Shown one piece after another: positions 1 to 28,795 of a DNA stretch of 64,000 bases. The notes beneath the pieces are model-generated. The model made no database searches, was not told where the DNA came from, and worked only from the letters and a program-made list of their open reading frames with translations. Position numbers and translations under genes: made by a program. Each line of letters opens with the position of its first letter. Position 1 is the stretch's first letter. This DNA comes from Amorphochlora amoebiformis (lineage: Eukaryota; Cercozoa; Chlorarachniophyceae), in NCBI GenBank assembly GCA_054601695.1, contig BAAHQB010000021.1, forward strand, positions 744,001-808,000, written 5' to 3'.

Positions 1-34
1 ATATATATATATATATATATATATATTATGTGTG

Positions 35-83
<49 letters not shown>

Positions 84-576
84 CGTGTGTGTGTGTGTGT
101 ATACATACATGGATATATGTAAATAAGAACCTGCATTCCCCCAAACAAACTCCTCTTCTCCCGACATCCCCTCACAATGGCCCTCATTCTCACACCCTGC
201 CCAGCCGCTACACATATTCTTCACATCAGCTACAAACCACACTCTCACGTCATACCTAGACGCAATAATTCACCCACAATTCATACCGCTGTGCTTGGCG
301 GCCTGGAAATTCGGGATAAATCGCAATCTAGAGGCTATAGGCGCCGCATTCAGAGTGCCGCACAGCGTAATTATGACAATTCCTAAGACTTTAGATTAAA
401 TTCAGGGGTCAGAAAGTCCCATCAGTGCTCAGAAAACATGAAAAGAAATCGCCTTTCACCGGCCATAGGGGTTCGCGCAGGTTGCCGAGATGTGACCGCA
501 CGATATGTCACATATGTGACTTACCCTTTAATCACACATCCATTAGAGGGTTGAATTCAAGGAACGTGCCGACCCG
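1..576. repeat. Left-edge (TA)n tract and unassigned sequence
   Basis: Bases 1-118 are (TA)n with a short (TG)n. Bases 120-576 are ordinary-complexity sequence. I could not assign any exon with a consistent splice frame there. It may be the 5' flank of the gene that follows, or the end of a gene outside the window. Confidence 0.6.
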
Positions 577-1283
577 ATGTCGATTGCCCTACGCAAGCGC
601 CTCGAGCGAGAATATGGGCAGGGAGGGACAAAGCGGAAACGTCTGGCGGAGAAAACTGAAAAAAAATCAATTCCAGCGAAACGCGCGAGGGAAGAGAAGA
701 GGGAAGAAGGGGGAAAGGCTCCGAGGAAGCCGTTGGGTTTGATAAAATCGATCCTGGAATCGCAGCCAAAGCCATCCGTCTCGAAGGTCTTGAAGGTCCT
801 GCTGTCTTTCCGAATATTAAACCTTGATCATGGTTGGTAATTCTCCCTTACTGGAATGAATTTGCAGAGGTCCAAAGAACCAGGGATTGAGAGGGACGAA
901 CAGAAAGAGACGAGCAAGACGTTGCCTGCGAAGCAGACAGCCAAGTCTCCGACGAAGAAGAAAGAGGTAGCCAAGACTTGCGTCTCGTTCCAGGCACTTC
1001 TTGGAGGGGTAAGATCAGGCACACGTAAATATACGCCATTTGTACACGAAAACATTCATCAATGTAAGTGTCGACGGTTTATATCGGGAGTTTTGTTTTG
1101 TTTCGTAATTCCCTCTTTGCGCAGTGCGAAAGTTTCCGCAGGGTGGGGGGGGGGAGGGCGATTCGGGGCGGGGGGGGATTGAACAGCTATTCATTTGGTG
1201 TGATTAGGGGAGTTGGTCGCATAGAGGAATAGAAGGATAAAATATAAAAAAAAATTGATGATGCATAAGCAAATACATATATA

Positions 1284-1368
<85 letters not shown>

Positions 1369-1388
1369 TGTGTGTGTAATATATAAAG

Positions 1389-1448
<60 letters not shown>

Positions 1449-1710
1449 TTACATTGATATATACCCATTCTATATTGCAATATGTACATCAGTGTAAAAC
1501 ATAACACAACTACATAAAACATAATGTAATACAATCCAAACAATGAAGGTGAATGCTGGGTCTGTCGTCATGCGGAAACGATTAGAAAACGAGTATGGGA
1601 AGAGGCCTGCGCATAAGCGGAAGATGGGTATTAAATATACTAGATGCGTAACGCATTATTCAAATAGATTTGCGAGTTAGCGGTATTTTATATTTTACAT
1701 GTATAAGTTG

Positions 1711-1761
<51 letters not shown>

Positions 1762-1851
1762 ATGTAAATAAATATATTATATGTGCGTATAGATGTATGT
1801 ATATATATATTTACATACGTGATATAGATTTGACATTTGCGTAATTATTCT

Positions 1852-1927
<76 letters not shown>

Positions 1928-2187
1928 TGTATGTAAACATATAACAACATGTAACATATCTATGGATATATAGTTAATCTATTTGGATACATAGTATACA
2001 ACATACATACTACGCCACCTATTATATATATATTTATATATATATAATATATATATATATATTATATATGTGTGTATGATATATGCATGTATGTACACAT
2101 ATCACAACATGTAACATATCTATTGATATATAGCGAATCTATTTGGATACATAGTATACAACGTACATACTACACCACATGTAAAAG

Positions 2188-2222
<35 letters not shown>

Positions 2223-2422
2223 GGTTACTTCAGCTATATGGCAGAGAAGCAAGGCGCAAATAAGGCTATGGTACGTATAAATCAGGGTTAGGCTTAGATA
2301 CTCTGTGATAAATACATACATACAAAGGAATGGTTCGATTTTATCAGGTTGGAGATAGGGATGGGGATAGTGATTATTCCAGAAAGCTAGGGCTAGGATG
2401 AGGACGTATCCATATTATATGT

Positions 2423-2469
<47 letters not shown>

Positions 2470-2619
2470 GGATAGTGAATATTCCAGAAAGCTAGGGCTA
2501 GGATGAGGACGTATCCATCATATATGTTATAAGTATATGTATATATATATATATAGATATATGGATAGTGATTGTTCCAGAAAGCTAGGGCTAGGATGAG
2601 GACGTATCCATCACATATG

Positions 2620-2671
<52 letters not shown>

Positions 2672-2733
2672 ATAGTGAATATTCCAGAAAGCTAGGGCTA
2701 GGATGAGGACGTATCCATCATACATGTTTTATG

Positions 2734-2807
<74 letters not shown>

Positions 2808-2852
2808 ATGTGTGTGTGTATATATATATGTATATATGTATTTTATACACAC

Positions 2853-2893
<41 letters not shown>

Positions 2894-3288
2894 TTGTTAA
2901 CGCAGTGGTAGTGTGGACAGTGGTCCGATTGAAGTCTTTCCGAATTCTGATTTTAACTTTCCATGTTGCATGGCTACTTGCTCTCGACTACAAACGAAGA
3001 GGGTACTGATGGGTAACATTAGGCGTGACATGCCGTGACGTCACCACGATATTCCGTGATGTCACGCTTCATCACGCTTTGTCGCGGTACCACGAAAGCC
3101 CGTTACTACCGGGTACTGACGGGTACCACCGGGTACTACCGGATGATACGATCTCTGAACGATCTCCAGAATCTCCATGGATCTCGAGCGGTCTATGTTA
3201 GGGCTACGATAACGTTTCAATACTGTACAGACATCTACTCATCGAGCTGCGTTTACTGATGCTATCTGTATCATTGTATCTGTGCACT

Positions 3289-3333
<45 letters not shown>

Positions 3334-3337
3334 TATA

Positions 3338-3384
<47 letters not shown>

Positions 3385-3992
3385 CATATATATCATAAAC
3401 ATGTATAAACATATATACAATACACATATATATATGGTTGTGTGTGCATAATATATATATTATATATAATATATATATATATATATTGTATATCATTCGC
3501 AGGAGGTAATGGAGGAGACACTGGAAGAAACTGAGCAGGTGATGCACATGAATATGTCAACAAAATCTAAACAATACGTCAACATAATCTATAGAATATG
3601 GTCTAAATAATCTATAAAATGTATACATTTACATGCACATGCAACTGAATTTCACATCAATTACAGGATACATGCGATTTATTCAATGTATATATGTAAG
3701 GATACTAATATATACATATACGGATACATGCGATTTATGTAATGTATACATATAGGGTACACACTTTCTATTTAATGTACATACGGATACATACGATCTA
3801 TCTAATGTATACATATACATGCGCATACAAACTACTATAAGTGCCGCAATGTTTACATGTACATGTACATAGAACTATGGGAATATATGTCAATAATATG
3901 CGTCTATTTTGTGCATTTCTACACGTATATGGAAACTGGAGGAATATATGTCAACAATATCTAAATAATGTACAACTTGTATATGTACGTAG

Positions 3993-4048
<56 letters not shown>

Positions 4049-4074
4049 ACACACATATATATAGAATACATATA

Positions 4075-4112
<38 letters not shown>

Positions 4113-4485
4113 GAAAATAAAAACATACGATATACTTAAACATATTGTATTTACATACATATATATTAATGCATGTAACTTCATTAGAAAGAAGTAGAGA
4201 AAGCGAAAGAAACTGCCAAAAAGATTGTCCAAGAACTCACTCGCGCGAAGGTATATACATACATACATATACATATACATACACACATATACATATATAT
4301 ATACATATATATTACATACATACATTAACAATATATATATATACACATATATATATATACATATACATATACATATATCTATATATACATATATATATAT
4401 ATAGCCGGATTCGAATTTCTTGTCGCGCATACTTCAGAGCACGATGAGACATAATAAGAGGGTTTTAGAGCAGATAGAGGTATGT

Positions 4486-4566
<81 letters not shown>

Positions 4567-4635
4567 GTATATATATATATATACATCTATTGGTGTATGT
4601 ATTGAAAAATGTATATTTGTATATGTATATTTGTG

Positions 4636-4685
<50 letters not shown>

Positions 4686-4749
4686 TGTATATATATACAT
4701 CTATTGGTGTATTTATTGAAAAATGTATATTTGTATATGTATATTTGTG

Positions 4750-4819
<70 letters not shown>

Positions 4820-4978
4820 CTAGGTGCATATATGTGTATGTATGAAAATGTATATGTGAATATGTATATTTATATGACACATAAATGCATATACATCCAT
4901 GTATATAGGTGTGTGTATATGTATGGAAAAAATGTATGTATGTAATGGACATATCTATTATATTATACATAACATATA

Positions 4979-5012
<34 letters not shown>

Positions 5013-5051
5013 ATATGTAATGTATCTTGTATGTCTGTATATATGGATACA

Positions 5052-5110
<59 letters not shown>

Positions 5111-5779
5111 GTATATTATGTATGAATATATATCTATATATATATATATAAGGTATATGTGTGGGTGAAAGACATATATCTACATTTTCTACGTGCGTGT
5201 TGGTAAATAAATATGCGAATACATATATATACATACATACCCATATGCATATATATATATATATATATAATATATATATATATTGGCCATTTACATTTGT
5301 AAGGCACTTGAAAAGAAAGAAGAGGAGGATTTTGCAAAGGTTAGACTTAATTTTAGGTCTATGCTTAAGATTAGGACCTTCACTTATTTTTAGGCTTATG
5401 CTTAGCACATTACTTTCACTTAACTTTAGGCTTATGATTAGGATTAGGGCCTTCACTCAGGTTTAGGATTATGCTTAGGATTAGGGTTGACTTATGCTTA
5501 GGCTTATGGTTAGGCTTAGGATTTGAATAGGTTTGGGCTTATAGTTAGGATTAGGGTTTGGGTTTGGTTTTGGACTTTGGTTAGGTTTATGGTTAGGATT
5601 GGGGGTTGGGTTGGGTTTAGGCTTAGGCTTGTGGTTAGAATCATATTAGCATGTCTTAGTCCGAGGACCATTGACTCGCTTATGGTTAGGGTTAGGATTA
5701 GGGTTTGACTTAGGGTTAGATTTACCTTACTTTCCGAATGTTTTCTACCCAAACACTATTCCTAATCCTAAATATATAC

Positions 5780-5818
<39 letters not shown>

Positions 5819-6291
5819 ATATTTTTATATACACATTATATATATATTATACATATTATATATATATATATATTATATATATATAATGTATATATATATA
5901 TATATATATATACATTCCTTAATATTATACATGTATACATATACATACATAAAATGAAAAGCGTCAGTCTTCCTAACCCTAACCCTAACCCTAACCCTAA
6001 CCGTACCCTAAACTAGCCTAAGCCCAACGCTAAGCTAAGTCTAAGCCTAAGCCTAAAACTATCCGGCTATGCTTCGTTTGTCATTAGGGTTGAGATTAGG
6101 ATTAGGTTTGGGCAGGTTTCGAGACTTCTTGAAAAGTTTCCAGCTAATCCTAACCCTAGTGCGAATCCTCTAACCCTAGCCTAGTGGTAACCTAACCCTA
6201 ATCCCTAATGGTAACCCTAATCTTATGTAGGAGGAGGACGGACGAAAGGTGATGTTAGGAGAGTATATGTTTGTGTTTGTATGTATGTATG

Positions 6292-6344
<53 letters not shown>

Positions 6345-6903
6345 ATAAATATTATGTATTGCGAATATATATATATATATATATATGTATATTTATATGT
6401 ATATATATATATATGTATATATATTTAATATATGTGTATACATGTGTGTGTATTTGTGTATCTATGTGTATAAATAGAAAAAGATATATTCATCACATAG
6501 ATACATATACATACGTTGTCATATGCATGTAATATATGTAAAATACAAATACACATTATAATACATTTATATACCTAAATGTATACATATATATACACAT
6601 ATATAATTATTTATATATGTATATATATATACATGTGTGTTACACCTACATGTATATCAAAGTAAACATGTATATAACGTTGAAAAATTATGCATATACA
6701 CACACACCATCTGTATATAATATATATTTGTAGATACATATATTTGTATATACATATATATAAATACTAAGAAAATATGTATAATGTTACTCAGGTTAGA
6801 ATCGCGGGCATCTCAGAGCTCATTCGCATGTATCTCAACCAAAATACCTCTCAAGGTATATAATAAATGTATATATATATATATATCTGTATATAGATAT
6901 ATG

Positions 6904-6977
<74 letters not shown>

Positions 6978-7317
6978 GCGGGCATCTCAGAGCTCATTCG
7001 CATGTACCTCAACCTAAGTACCTCTCAAGGTATAAGACTTGTATATATACATATATATATATATATATAATATGTGTATAAGTGTCTGTATGTATGTAAT
7101 ATATATATATATATAATAATAATACCTTTGCATATATGTACGTGTATTTGTTATTGTATTCCATGACATATGTATATATACAATTATAATAAATATTTTT
7201 TTGTATCTATGTACGTGTATTTGTTATTATATACCATACATATGTATATATATATATAGAAAAAGGGACCATTGAAGGAAGCGATAACCAATCCATCAAC
7301 TCTAAGGTAACCATATG

Positions 7318-7363
<46 letters not shown>

Positions 7364-7775
7364 TATATATAATATATATATACATAATGTATATGTGTAT
7401 ACACCTATGTATACATGTAAATACAAATATGTGCATACTAAACATGCACAAGATCTAATACTTTGGGGAATTTTTTTCCTTTTTTTGGCGAAATCACCTT
7501 AAGTTCGACAGAAGTCGACTCATGTTTAATAGAGCACTCTGTTATGTTGATTCATGTGAAACCTTGTGATTTTTTTGGGTAAATTGGGCTTAATTTGGAC
7601 AGAAATCTACCCCGGTCTCGCGGATGGCGTCGGCGCTGTTTGGCTTGAGCCAGGGGACGGTTCTCCAGAGGTTATATCATATCAGATCATATATATATAT
7701 ATATATATATACGAAAAAATATAAATATGAAATAAATATATTGTAAATCTGCGTGTATGTTTTAAATATATATAT

Positions 7776-7810
<35 letters not shown>

Positions 7811-8265
7811 CATATGTGTGTGTGTGTGTATGAATATATAAATAATATACATGCCATAAAAATGTACAAAACGAGTATAAATTGATACATTACAGGCGAT
7901 TGCAAGTAAAATATGGCTTGGGAGGAAACGGGGAGGCCGAGAAAAAGGCAAAGTCGTTAGCAGAGAAGAAATTAAACAAGGTGTATATACTTAATATATA
8001 TATATATATATTGTTAACGTATCAATGCCTTGGGGGCAGCAAAATACTGCAAGCCACCCTGATGTACTTCATTGCACAATTTGGAAGCAGATAACTTATT
8101 CGTGAGGGTACTCACTAGCGCAGCACAAGAGTTGCGGCGTACACGTGTCGCTACTGACTGACATTAACCGGTACTATCCGGCATTTTCGGGGATTCACTA
8201 AAACACGATCTCCAGCGATGTCTCCGTGGATCTCGGGCTATTCTACACAATTCCTGGCGTTGCGC

Positions 8266-8318
<53 letters not shown>

Positions 8319-8836
8319 TATATATATATTTTTAAATAGCCTTACAGAAGTATATGTGTAAATTATATGTAAATATGTATACAATATATATACAGATATA
8401 TATATATATATATATGTGCGTGAGTATATTTACACATGTATATTAAATGTGAGTATATTTACATATGTATATCAAACGGAGCGCTGTATTCTCTGTAATC
8501 GTTATCACATGAGTTTTGAATAAATATTCATATGTACATACGCATGTGATAAGCATATAAATAATACAGGTATATCTGTGTGTAAACGTATGACAAATCA
8601 TTTGTATTTATGAAATATATATGTGCATATAAACATATACTATATATAAATATATATACAATTCAAGTATAAAATGTATATGCAGATATGTTTTATTGCA
8701 ATACTGCACACAATACATGTACGTATAATTTTATGAAAATATAATATATGATATACAATTCAAGTATAAAGTGTATATGCAGATATGTTATACCTGTAAT
8801 ATTGCACATAATACAAGTGAATGTACATACGTATAA

Positions 8837-8899
<63 letters not shown>

Positions 8900-8982
8900 T
8901 ATATATGTATATGATATACAATTCAAGTATAACATGTATATGCAGATATGTTATATTGTTGTAATATTACACACAATACATA

Positions 8983-9014
<32 letters not shown>

Positions 9015-9152
9015 CGTATAATACAGGAAAAGCCCCCGGCACAGAGGCCTAAGCCTGCTCGGAGGCCGACGCAAGGAAGGTATGTGTTATGTGTAGAATG
9101 CATTCATGTAAGTATCTTCGTGTAAACACATATGTGTATCTATATGTAGATA

Positions 9153-9197
<45 letters not shown>

Positions 9198-9481
9198 GCT
9201 TGCGTGCATTCAAGAGTTTTGGAAACTATTTATATATAGTCTATATTATATCATATGCCATTAGCTTTATATATACATATTCACGTTATGTAACTGTTAT
9301 TATATACTTGTGTATATAATATATATATGTACATATATATATATATATATATATAAATATACATGTACACATGAAGGTAGATTTATTTTACATGAAAATC
9401 TAAACTTTCAGGTTATTCGCAGCCCTTGCTGGAGGAATTCTTAAAAAGGATCGCCCTGCTCAGGCCGGGAAGAGTTCATGA
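577..9481 (+). CDS. Gene 1: multi-exon Lys/Glu-rich protein of unknown function
   Basis: Exons: 577-786, 868-1008, 1549-1627, 2224-2270, 3503-3538, 4188-4250, 4405-4479, 5304-5339, 6231-6248, 6795-6855, 7260-7306, 7603-7670, 7896-7980, 9027-9079, 9412-9481 (TGA). All are bounded by AG and GT. From 1549 onward, phase is conserved across every junction. I recognise no family. Visible features are a basic motif RKRLExEYG, present twice near the N-terminus, and a related [11 protein letters not shown] near the C-terminus followed by a Lys-rich stretch ([13 protein letters not shown]). The middle is acidic/charged and coiled-coil-like ([24 protein letters not shown]), followed by [11 protein letters not shown]. 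The tail is [12 protein letters not shown]. Start is uncertain: ATG 577 (about 362 aa), or ATG 1543, which reads straight into the third exon and gives 247 aa. Function unknown; a nuclear or chromatin role would be a guess from charge alone. Confidence 0.68.
1288..1437. repeat. (TA)n tracts in gene 1 intron 2
   Basis: Two long (TA)n blocks separated by a short (TG)n segment. The overlapping YIYIY reading frames are translated dinucleotide repeat. Similar tracts fill 1712-1760, 1854-1924 and 2022-2070. Confidence 0.9.
2340..2735. repeat. Four-copy minisatellite with (TA)n spacers
   Basis: A unit of about 60 bp containing GATAGTGATTATTCCAGAAA and then GCTAGGGCTAGGATGAGGAC recurs at about 2350, 2469, 2562 and 2669. 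Each copy is followed by a (TA)n run of different length. It lies in the gene 1 intron between exons ending at 2270 and starting at 3503. Every copy carries an ATTCCAG that resembles a 3' splice site but has no matching donor. Confidence 0.85.
2894..3293. mobile_element. MITE-like element, copy 1 (400 bp)
   Basis: This GC-richer block sits inside a (TA)n tract. It starts TTGTTAACGCAG and ends CACTAACAA, so the termini are short inverted repeats (TTGTTA...TAACAA). It has no coding capacity. An internal segment (GATCTCCAGAATCTCC, then ATGGATCTCGAGCGG) is shared with the copy at 8011-8271. TA at both edges fits a TA target-site preference, but inside (TA)n the duplication cannot be proven. Confidence 0.7.
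4578..4870. repeat. Tandem ~115 bp repeat with (TA)n
   Basis: ATCTATTGGTGTAT, then TATTGAAAAATGTATATTTG, recurs at about 4585 and 4700, with a weaker third copy near 4818. The copies are separated by long (TA)n. The repeat is in the gene 1 intron after the exon 4405-4479. Confidence 0.8.
5340..5735. repeat. Degenerate TTAGG/TTAGGG array immediately after a 5' splice site
   Basis: This array begins directly after the donor of exon 5304-5339 (AAG|GTTAGA). On the coding strand it reads TTAGG-type repeats with many variants. The opposite-sense array at 5972-6225 closes the same intron. Confidence 0.85.
5636..5676 (-). repeat. 45-bp telomere-associated element, copy 1
   Basis: Contains the reverse complement of GAGTCAATGGTCCTCGGAC followed by TAAGACATGC. 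It is embedded in the TTAGG array and is antisense to gene 1. See the finding on this family. Confidence 0.8.
5972..6228. repeat. CCCTAA-type array immediately before a 3' splice site
   Basis: Runs of CCCTAA and variants lead directly to the acceptor TTATGTAG|GAGGAG of the 18-nt microexon 6231-6248 (encoding EEDGRK). Confidence 0.85.
6978..7029 (+). repeat. Second copy of exon 6795-6855 (exon-tail echo)
   Basis: Matches exon bases 6804-6855 with 4 differences over 52 nt and keeps the donor CTCTCAAG|GTATA and the reading frame. One change is synonymous; the others give Q to L and N to S. The first 9 nt and the normal acceptor are replaced by (TA)n. It is either a decayed echo or an alternative exon. 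Confidence 0.85.
8011..8271. mobile_element. MITE-like element, copy 2 (261 bp)
   Basis: Starts TTGTTAACG and ends CGCCAACAA inside (TA)n, in the gene 1 intron 7981-9026. It shares GATCTCCAGCGATGTCTCC and TGGATCTCGGGCT with copy 1. It is shorter than copies 1 and 3 and non-coding. Confidence 0.7.
8655..9020. repeat. Three-copy tandem repeat in gene 1 intron
   Basis: A unit of roughly 85-160 bp (ATACAATTCAAGTATAA, then TGTATATGCAGATATGTT) recurs near 8658, 8753 and 8916. The copies differ mainly in the length of their (TA)n segments. Confidence 0.8.
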
Positions 9482-10104
9482 TACTTGTTAGTGATAATCG
9501 CTAGAATTGGGCTTGGTTTTGTACAATTGTAAAATAAGCGGTACTACTATCGCTGCATCCAATTTGCAAATGAATCGTGATAATTATCTAGATTGTAACT
9601 TTCTGGAGCCCTCTGAATGTATGTGCATGTCTAGCTATTGGAGTTGTTTAGCATGTCTGCGGTGATATATATCTAGTATATATATATATATACTAGATAT
9701 ATACAGTAGTAGATAACAATTATACAAATATAATAATATAGTATATCCTAGATATCGTCATGTATTCTCTAAAATCTAGATATTATCAATTTATAAGTTA
9801 ATGATTACGCCAGTAAACATAAACACGATTAGTGAAACCAGTGAAGAGGCTTACTAACACATTGCGATTGTAAGAATATCTCCTACTCGCGACTAACCAG
9901 CTAATTCTATAGCTAGCAACCGTAACTAGCCCAACGCTCGTAGTAATAAAAGCTGGCGCTTAACTGAAGCCCTCGAGTTTAGAAGGGTCTTCCTCATCTC
10001 TAAATTACCGTATTTATGCGCTTTAATAAAAAATCTCACAGAATTTGTCGTGACTTATATAAATTTGTTCTTTATATATACATGCACATATACTATATAT
10101 ATTA

Positions 10105-10149
<45 letters not shown>

Positions 10150-10160
10150 GCATGTTTATG

Positions 10161-10195
<35 letters not shown>

Positions 10196-10320
10196 ATAAA
10201 ATATATACATGAATATGCATATATACATACCTATGATGTATAAAATATATTTCATATATACATTTCTATGCACAATTATATTTATACATCTAAACATATA
10301 TATATATATATATACATATG

Positions 10321-10363
<43 letters not shown>

Positions 10364-10448
10364 ATATACATATATATTATACATGTATATACATATACTT
10401 ATATAGACATATATATATATATATATACTTTATTACACAATATATATT

Positions 10449-10484
<36 letters not shown>

Positions 10485-10709
10485 ATACTTAGAGATATAT
10501 ACACATATAAACATGTAAATCTAGATGTATATATACATATACACAAACATATATATATATATATATGTATAATATATATATTGTGTATATACATACATAT
10601 AGACACGGATGTTTAATGTATACATATACACACATATATAAATCTGTGTAAATATATATATATATATATAAATATATATATATAGAAATATATATATATA
10701 TATTTATAG

Positions 10710-10742
<33 letters not shown>

Positions 10743-10798
10743 GTGTACATATATCTGAAAAATGGTTATTAAGAACCGGTCAAATATGATGTGGTATA

Positions 10799-10839
<41 letters not shown>

Positions 10840-10855
10840 AATATAATATATATAT

Positions 10856-10894
<39 letters not shown>

Positions 10895-10907
10895 CTAAAA
10901 AGGTTAT
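9482..10907. other. Convergent intergenic spacer, CTAG-rich then (TA)n
   Basis: This lies between the stop of gene 1 and the stop of gene 2. Bases 9500-9930 are unusually rich in CTAG/CTAGA/CTAGT words (for example ATATCTAGTATAT and AGCTAGCAACC). Bases 10075-10890 are mostly (TA)n. I see no gene. Confidence 0.7.
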
Positions 10908-26068
<15,161 letters not shown>

Positions 26069-26251
26069 CTCTGAATCTACCCTCTAACAGAATTTCCTAA
26101 CCTCTAACACTATTAATAGCATGCGAAAAATAGTTCTAAAAAACAAAAAGTCGTTGATCCGGCCAACGGCTATCCCGCCAGAAACCAAGCGACGTCCAGC
26201 GTTCGCTGCAAAAACTCGCCCCCCAACTTCACGTTTATCCCTCATACCAAC
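26069..26251. promoter_or_regulatory. Bidirectional promoter region of PPR and importin alpha genes
   Basis: Only 183 bp separate the two divergent start codons. The segment has no (TA)n or telomere-like repeat, unlike almost all other non-coding sequence here. I could not identify a TATA box or other defined element with confidence. Confidence 0.6.
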
Positions 26252-27236
26252 ATGTTTCGTTCGAAGAATACTCGTCGCCAACTCAAAAAGGGTATTGACA
26301 GCGAAGATGCACGCCGAAAGCGAGATGAGGTGGCGTTTATTCTTCTTGTTCGATCATTTCGAGGCGAGTATCTTACCCGCCCATTCAACAGATTGCGGTG
26401 TCTCTGCGCAAATCAGTCCGCGACGAACAAGTTCAAAAGCGCCGAATGAGACGCACTGCAGGTTTGGAGAACAAGGAGAACAGCTCGGGCTTCGGCAATG
26501 CCCAAGGCATCCCTCTTGGGAAGGAAGCCCTGAACGAGCTTCCTAGGATCGTAGCTGGAATTAAGGGTGGCAACTCCAAGCACCGCTATGAATGTTGTGT
26601 CGCAATTCGCAAGGTATTCCCCTTGTATTGATAGATAAATTTTCTTGCTCTCTGGTGAATTTCAGATATACAATATCCTAATCCGTAACACACCAGATCC
26701 TTTCGGTCGAGCGCAGTCCCCCCATCCAAGCGGTACTCAATACCGGTATAGCGTCAACTCTCATCTCGCTTCTGCGTTCTCCAGACGAGAAGACTCAGTT
26801 CGAGGCATGTTGGGCCCTCACCAACATCGCCTCCGGAACGCAGGACCAGACATCTGCGATAGTCAAGATGGGGGCTATCCGAGAGTTTATCCGACTGCTC
26901 GATTCACCCAATGCTGAAGTGAAAGAGCAGGTGCAGTAAATATAACATGCGAATATATGTACCCCACCGAATCCTGATGACTCAGCGCAATCCCTCTCTT
27001 TGTCCCCCTTCAGGGAGTCTGGGCTCTCGGAAATGTAGCTGGAGACTCTCCGGCCTTCAGAGACTTGGTTCTCCAGAACGGAGCGGCAGCTAAGGTTGTG
27101 GGCATTTGCAATCAGTCGACACTAGTCTCCACCCTGCGCAACTGCGCGTGGACACTCTCGAATTTCTGCCGTGGTAACATTACACAGACGTATCTCTGAC
27201 AAGTCTTGTGCAAGTGTATGTGTGTAATATATATAT

Positions 27237-27275
<39 letters not shown>

Positions 27276-27405
27276 GTATATGTATTACATACTTGGAGTG
27301 ATAGCATTATTGATCCCATTGGTCGCAAAGTCTTATGTATATATCTACACGGCGAGTATACATTCACGGCCATTATTTCATACCCCGGTTCGTACGAACC
27401 ACAAC

Positions 27406-27456
<51 letters not shown>

Positions 27457-28542
27457 TAGATAGATAAACATACATACGTTCAACTTATATACATTTTCCC
27501 ACCTCCAGGTAAGCCACAGCCGGACTTCAGGCTCGTCAGCCCTATCCTCCCGACCCTCCGCAAACTTCTCAACCACCCTGACAAGTAGACAACTCTCACT
27601 CCGTTTTCTAAAAAGAGACAATAAGCTCTTATTCTGATGTATACCCGAAAACATCAGTGAAGTACTTACCGACACGTGCTGGGCTCTGTCATACCTTTCG
27701 GACGATAACACGGCCTCAAACCAGAAGATCGAAGCAGTCGTGAGTCACGGAATCGTGCCGAAGCTTGTACACTACCTCCATCACCAAAGTGCGAGCGTGA
27801 AGGTAATGTTTTGTCCACGAAACCTTTCCTACGTACGATTTATCTTTAATAATATTTATATATGTTGACTTTTTAATCTAACGCAGACTCCAGCCCTGCG
27901 CACCATCGGAAATATCGTTACCGGAAATGATCAGCAGACCTGGAGCGTTGTGCGTGCGTCTGCTCTCGCTCCCCTTAAGGTACATGAATCATTCATTTCT
28001 ACCTGATTTCGCTCCAGTCTTTTATTTTTGCATGCCTTTCAGGCCCTTTTGACTCACCAAAAGAAATCCATTCGTAAAGAGGCATGCTGGACGCTATCCA
28101 ACATCACTGCCGGCAACAAGGCAAGTTCTTAATTCTATGCTATTATCGAATCCTTGACAAAGTTTGAAAATCTTACAACCTACCAATTACCTTTGCAGGA
28201 CCAGATCCAGCTCGTAATTCAGTCCGGATGCATGCCAGTTCTTATCGAAATCATGTCTAAGGCAGAATTTGATGTAAGTAGCCATCAGACTTCCCAATTT
28301 GCATTTATTGAATAAATACTTTGTATCTGATATCGGGTGACTTCTCAGGTCCGCAAGGAGGCTGCCTGGGCAATCGCCAACGCCATCTCAGGCGGTATCG
28401 ACCCTCAGGTCGAATTTCTGGTTCAGCAGGGCGTGATCGAGCCCTTTGCACGGTAGTCTTTCCGTTTAATATATGTGTGCACGCTTAGTACATATATGTA
28501 TATATATATATATATATATATTTGTTTATTTTTATATGTATA

Positions 28543-28593
<51 letters not shown>

Positions 28594-28753
28594 GGTTGTT
28601 TCGTGCTCCTGATGCTAAGATCATTCTTGTGGCAATGGATGCCATGGACAAAATCCTTGAGTGGTAAATTTACGATAAACCTTTTTTTGTATAATATATT
28701 AATACCCTACATATAAATATTCATAATATGTGTGTGTGTATATGTATATACCC

Positions 28754-28795
<42 letters not shown>

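Noticed and set aside
425-840. Overlapping frames at the left edge, including 425-742 (+) and 557-775 (-)
   Set aside because: They are shadows of the 577-786 exon, or lack motifs and splice continuity.
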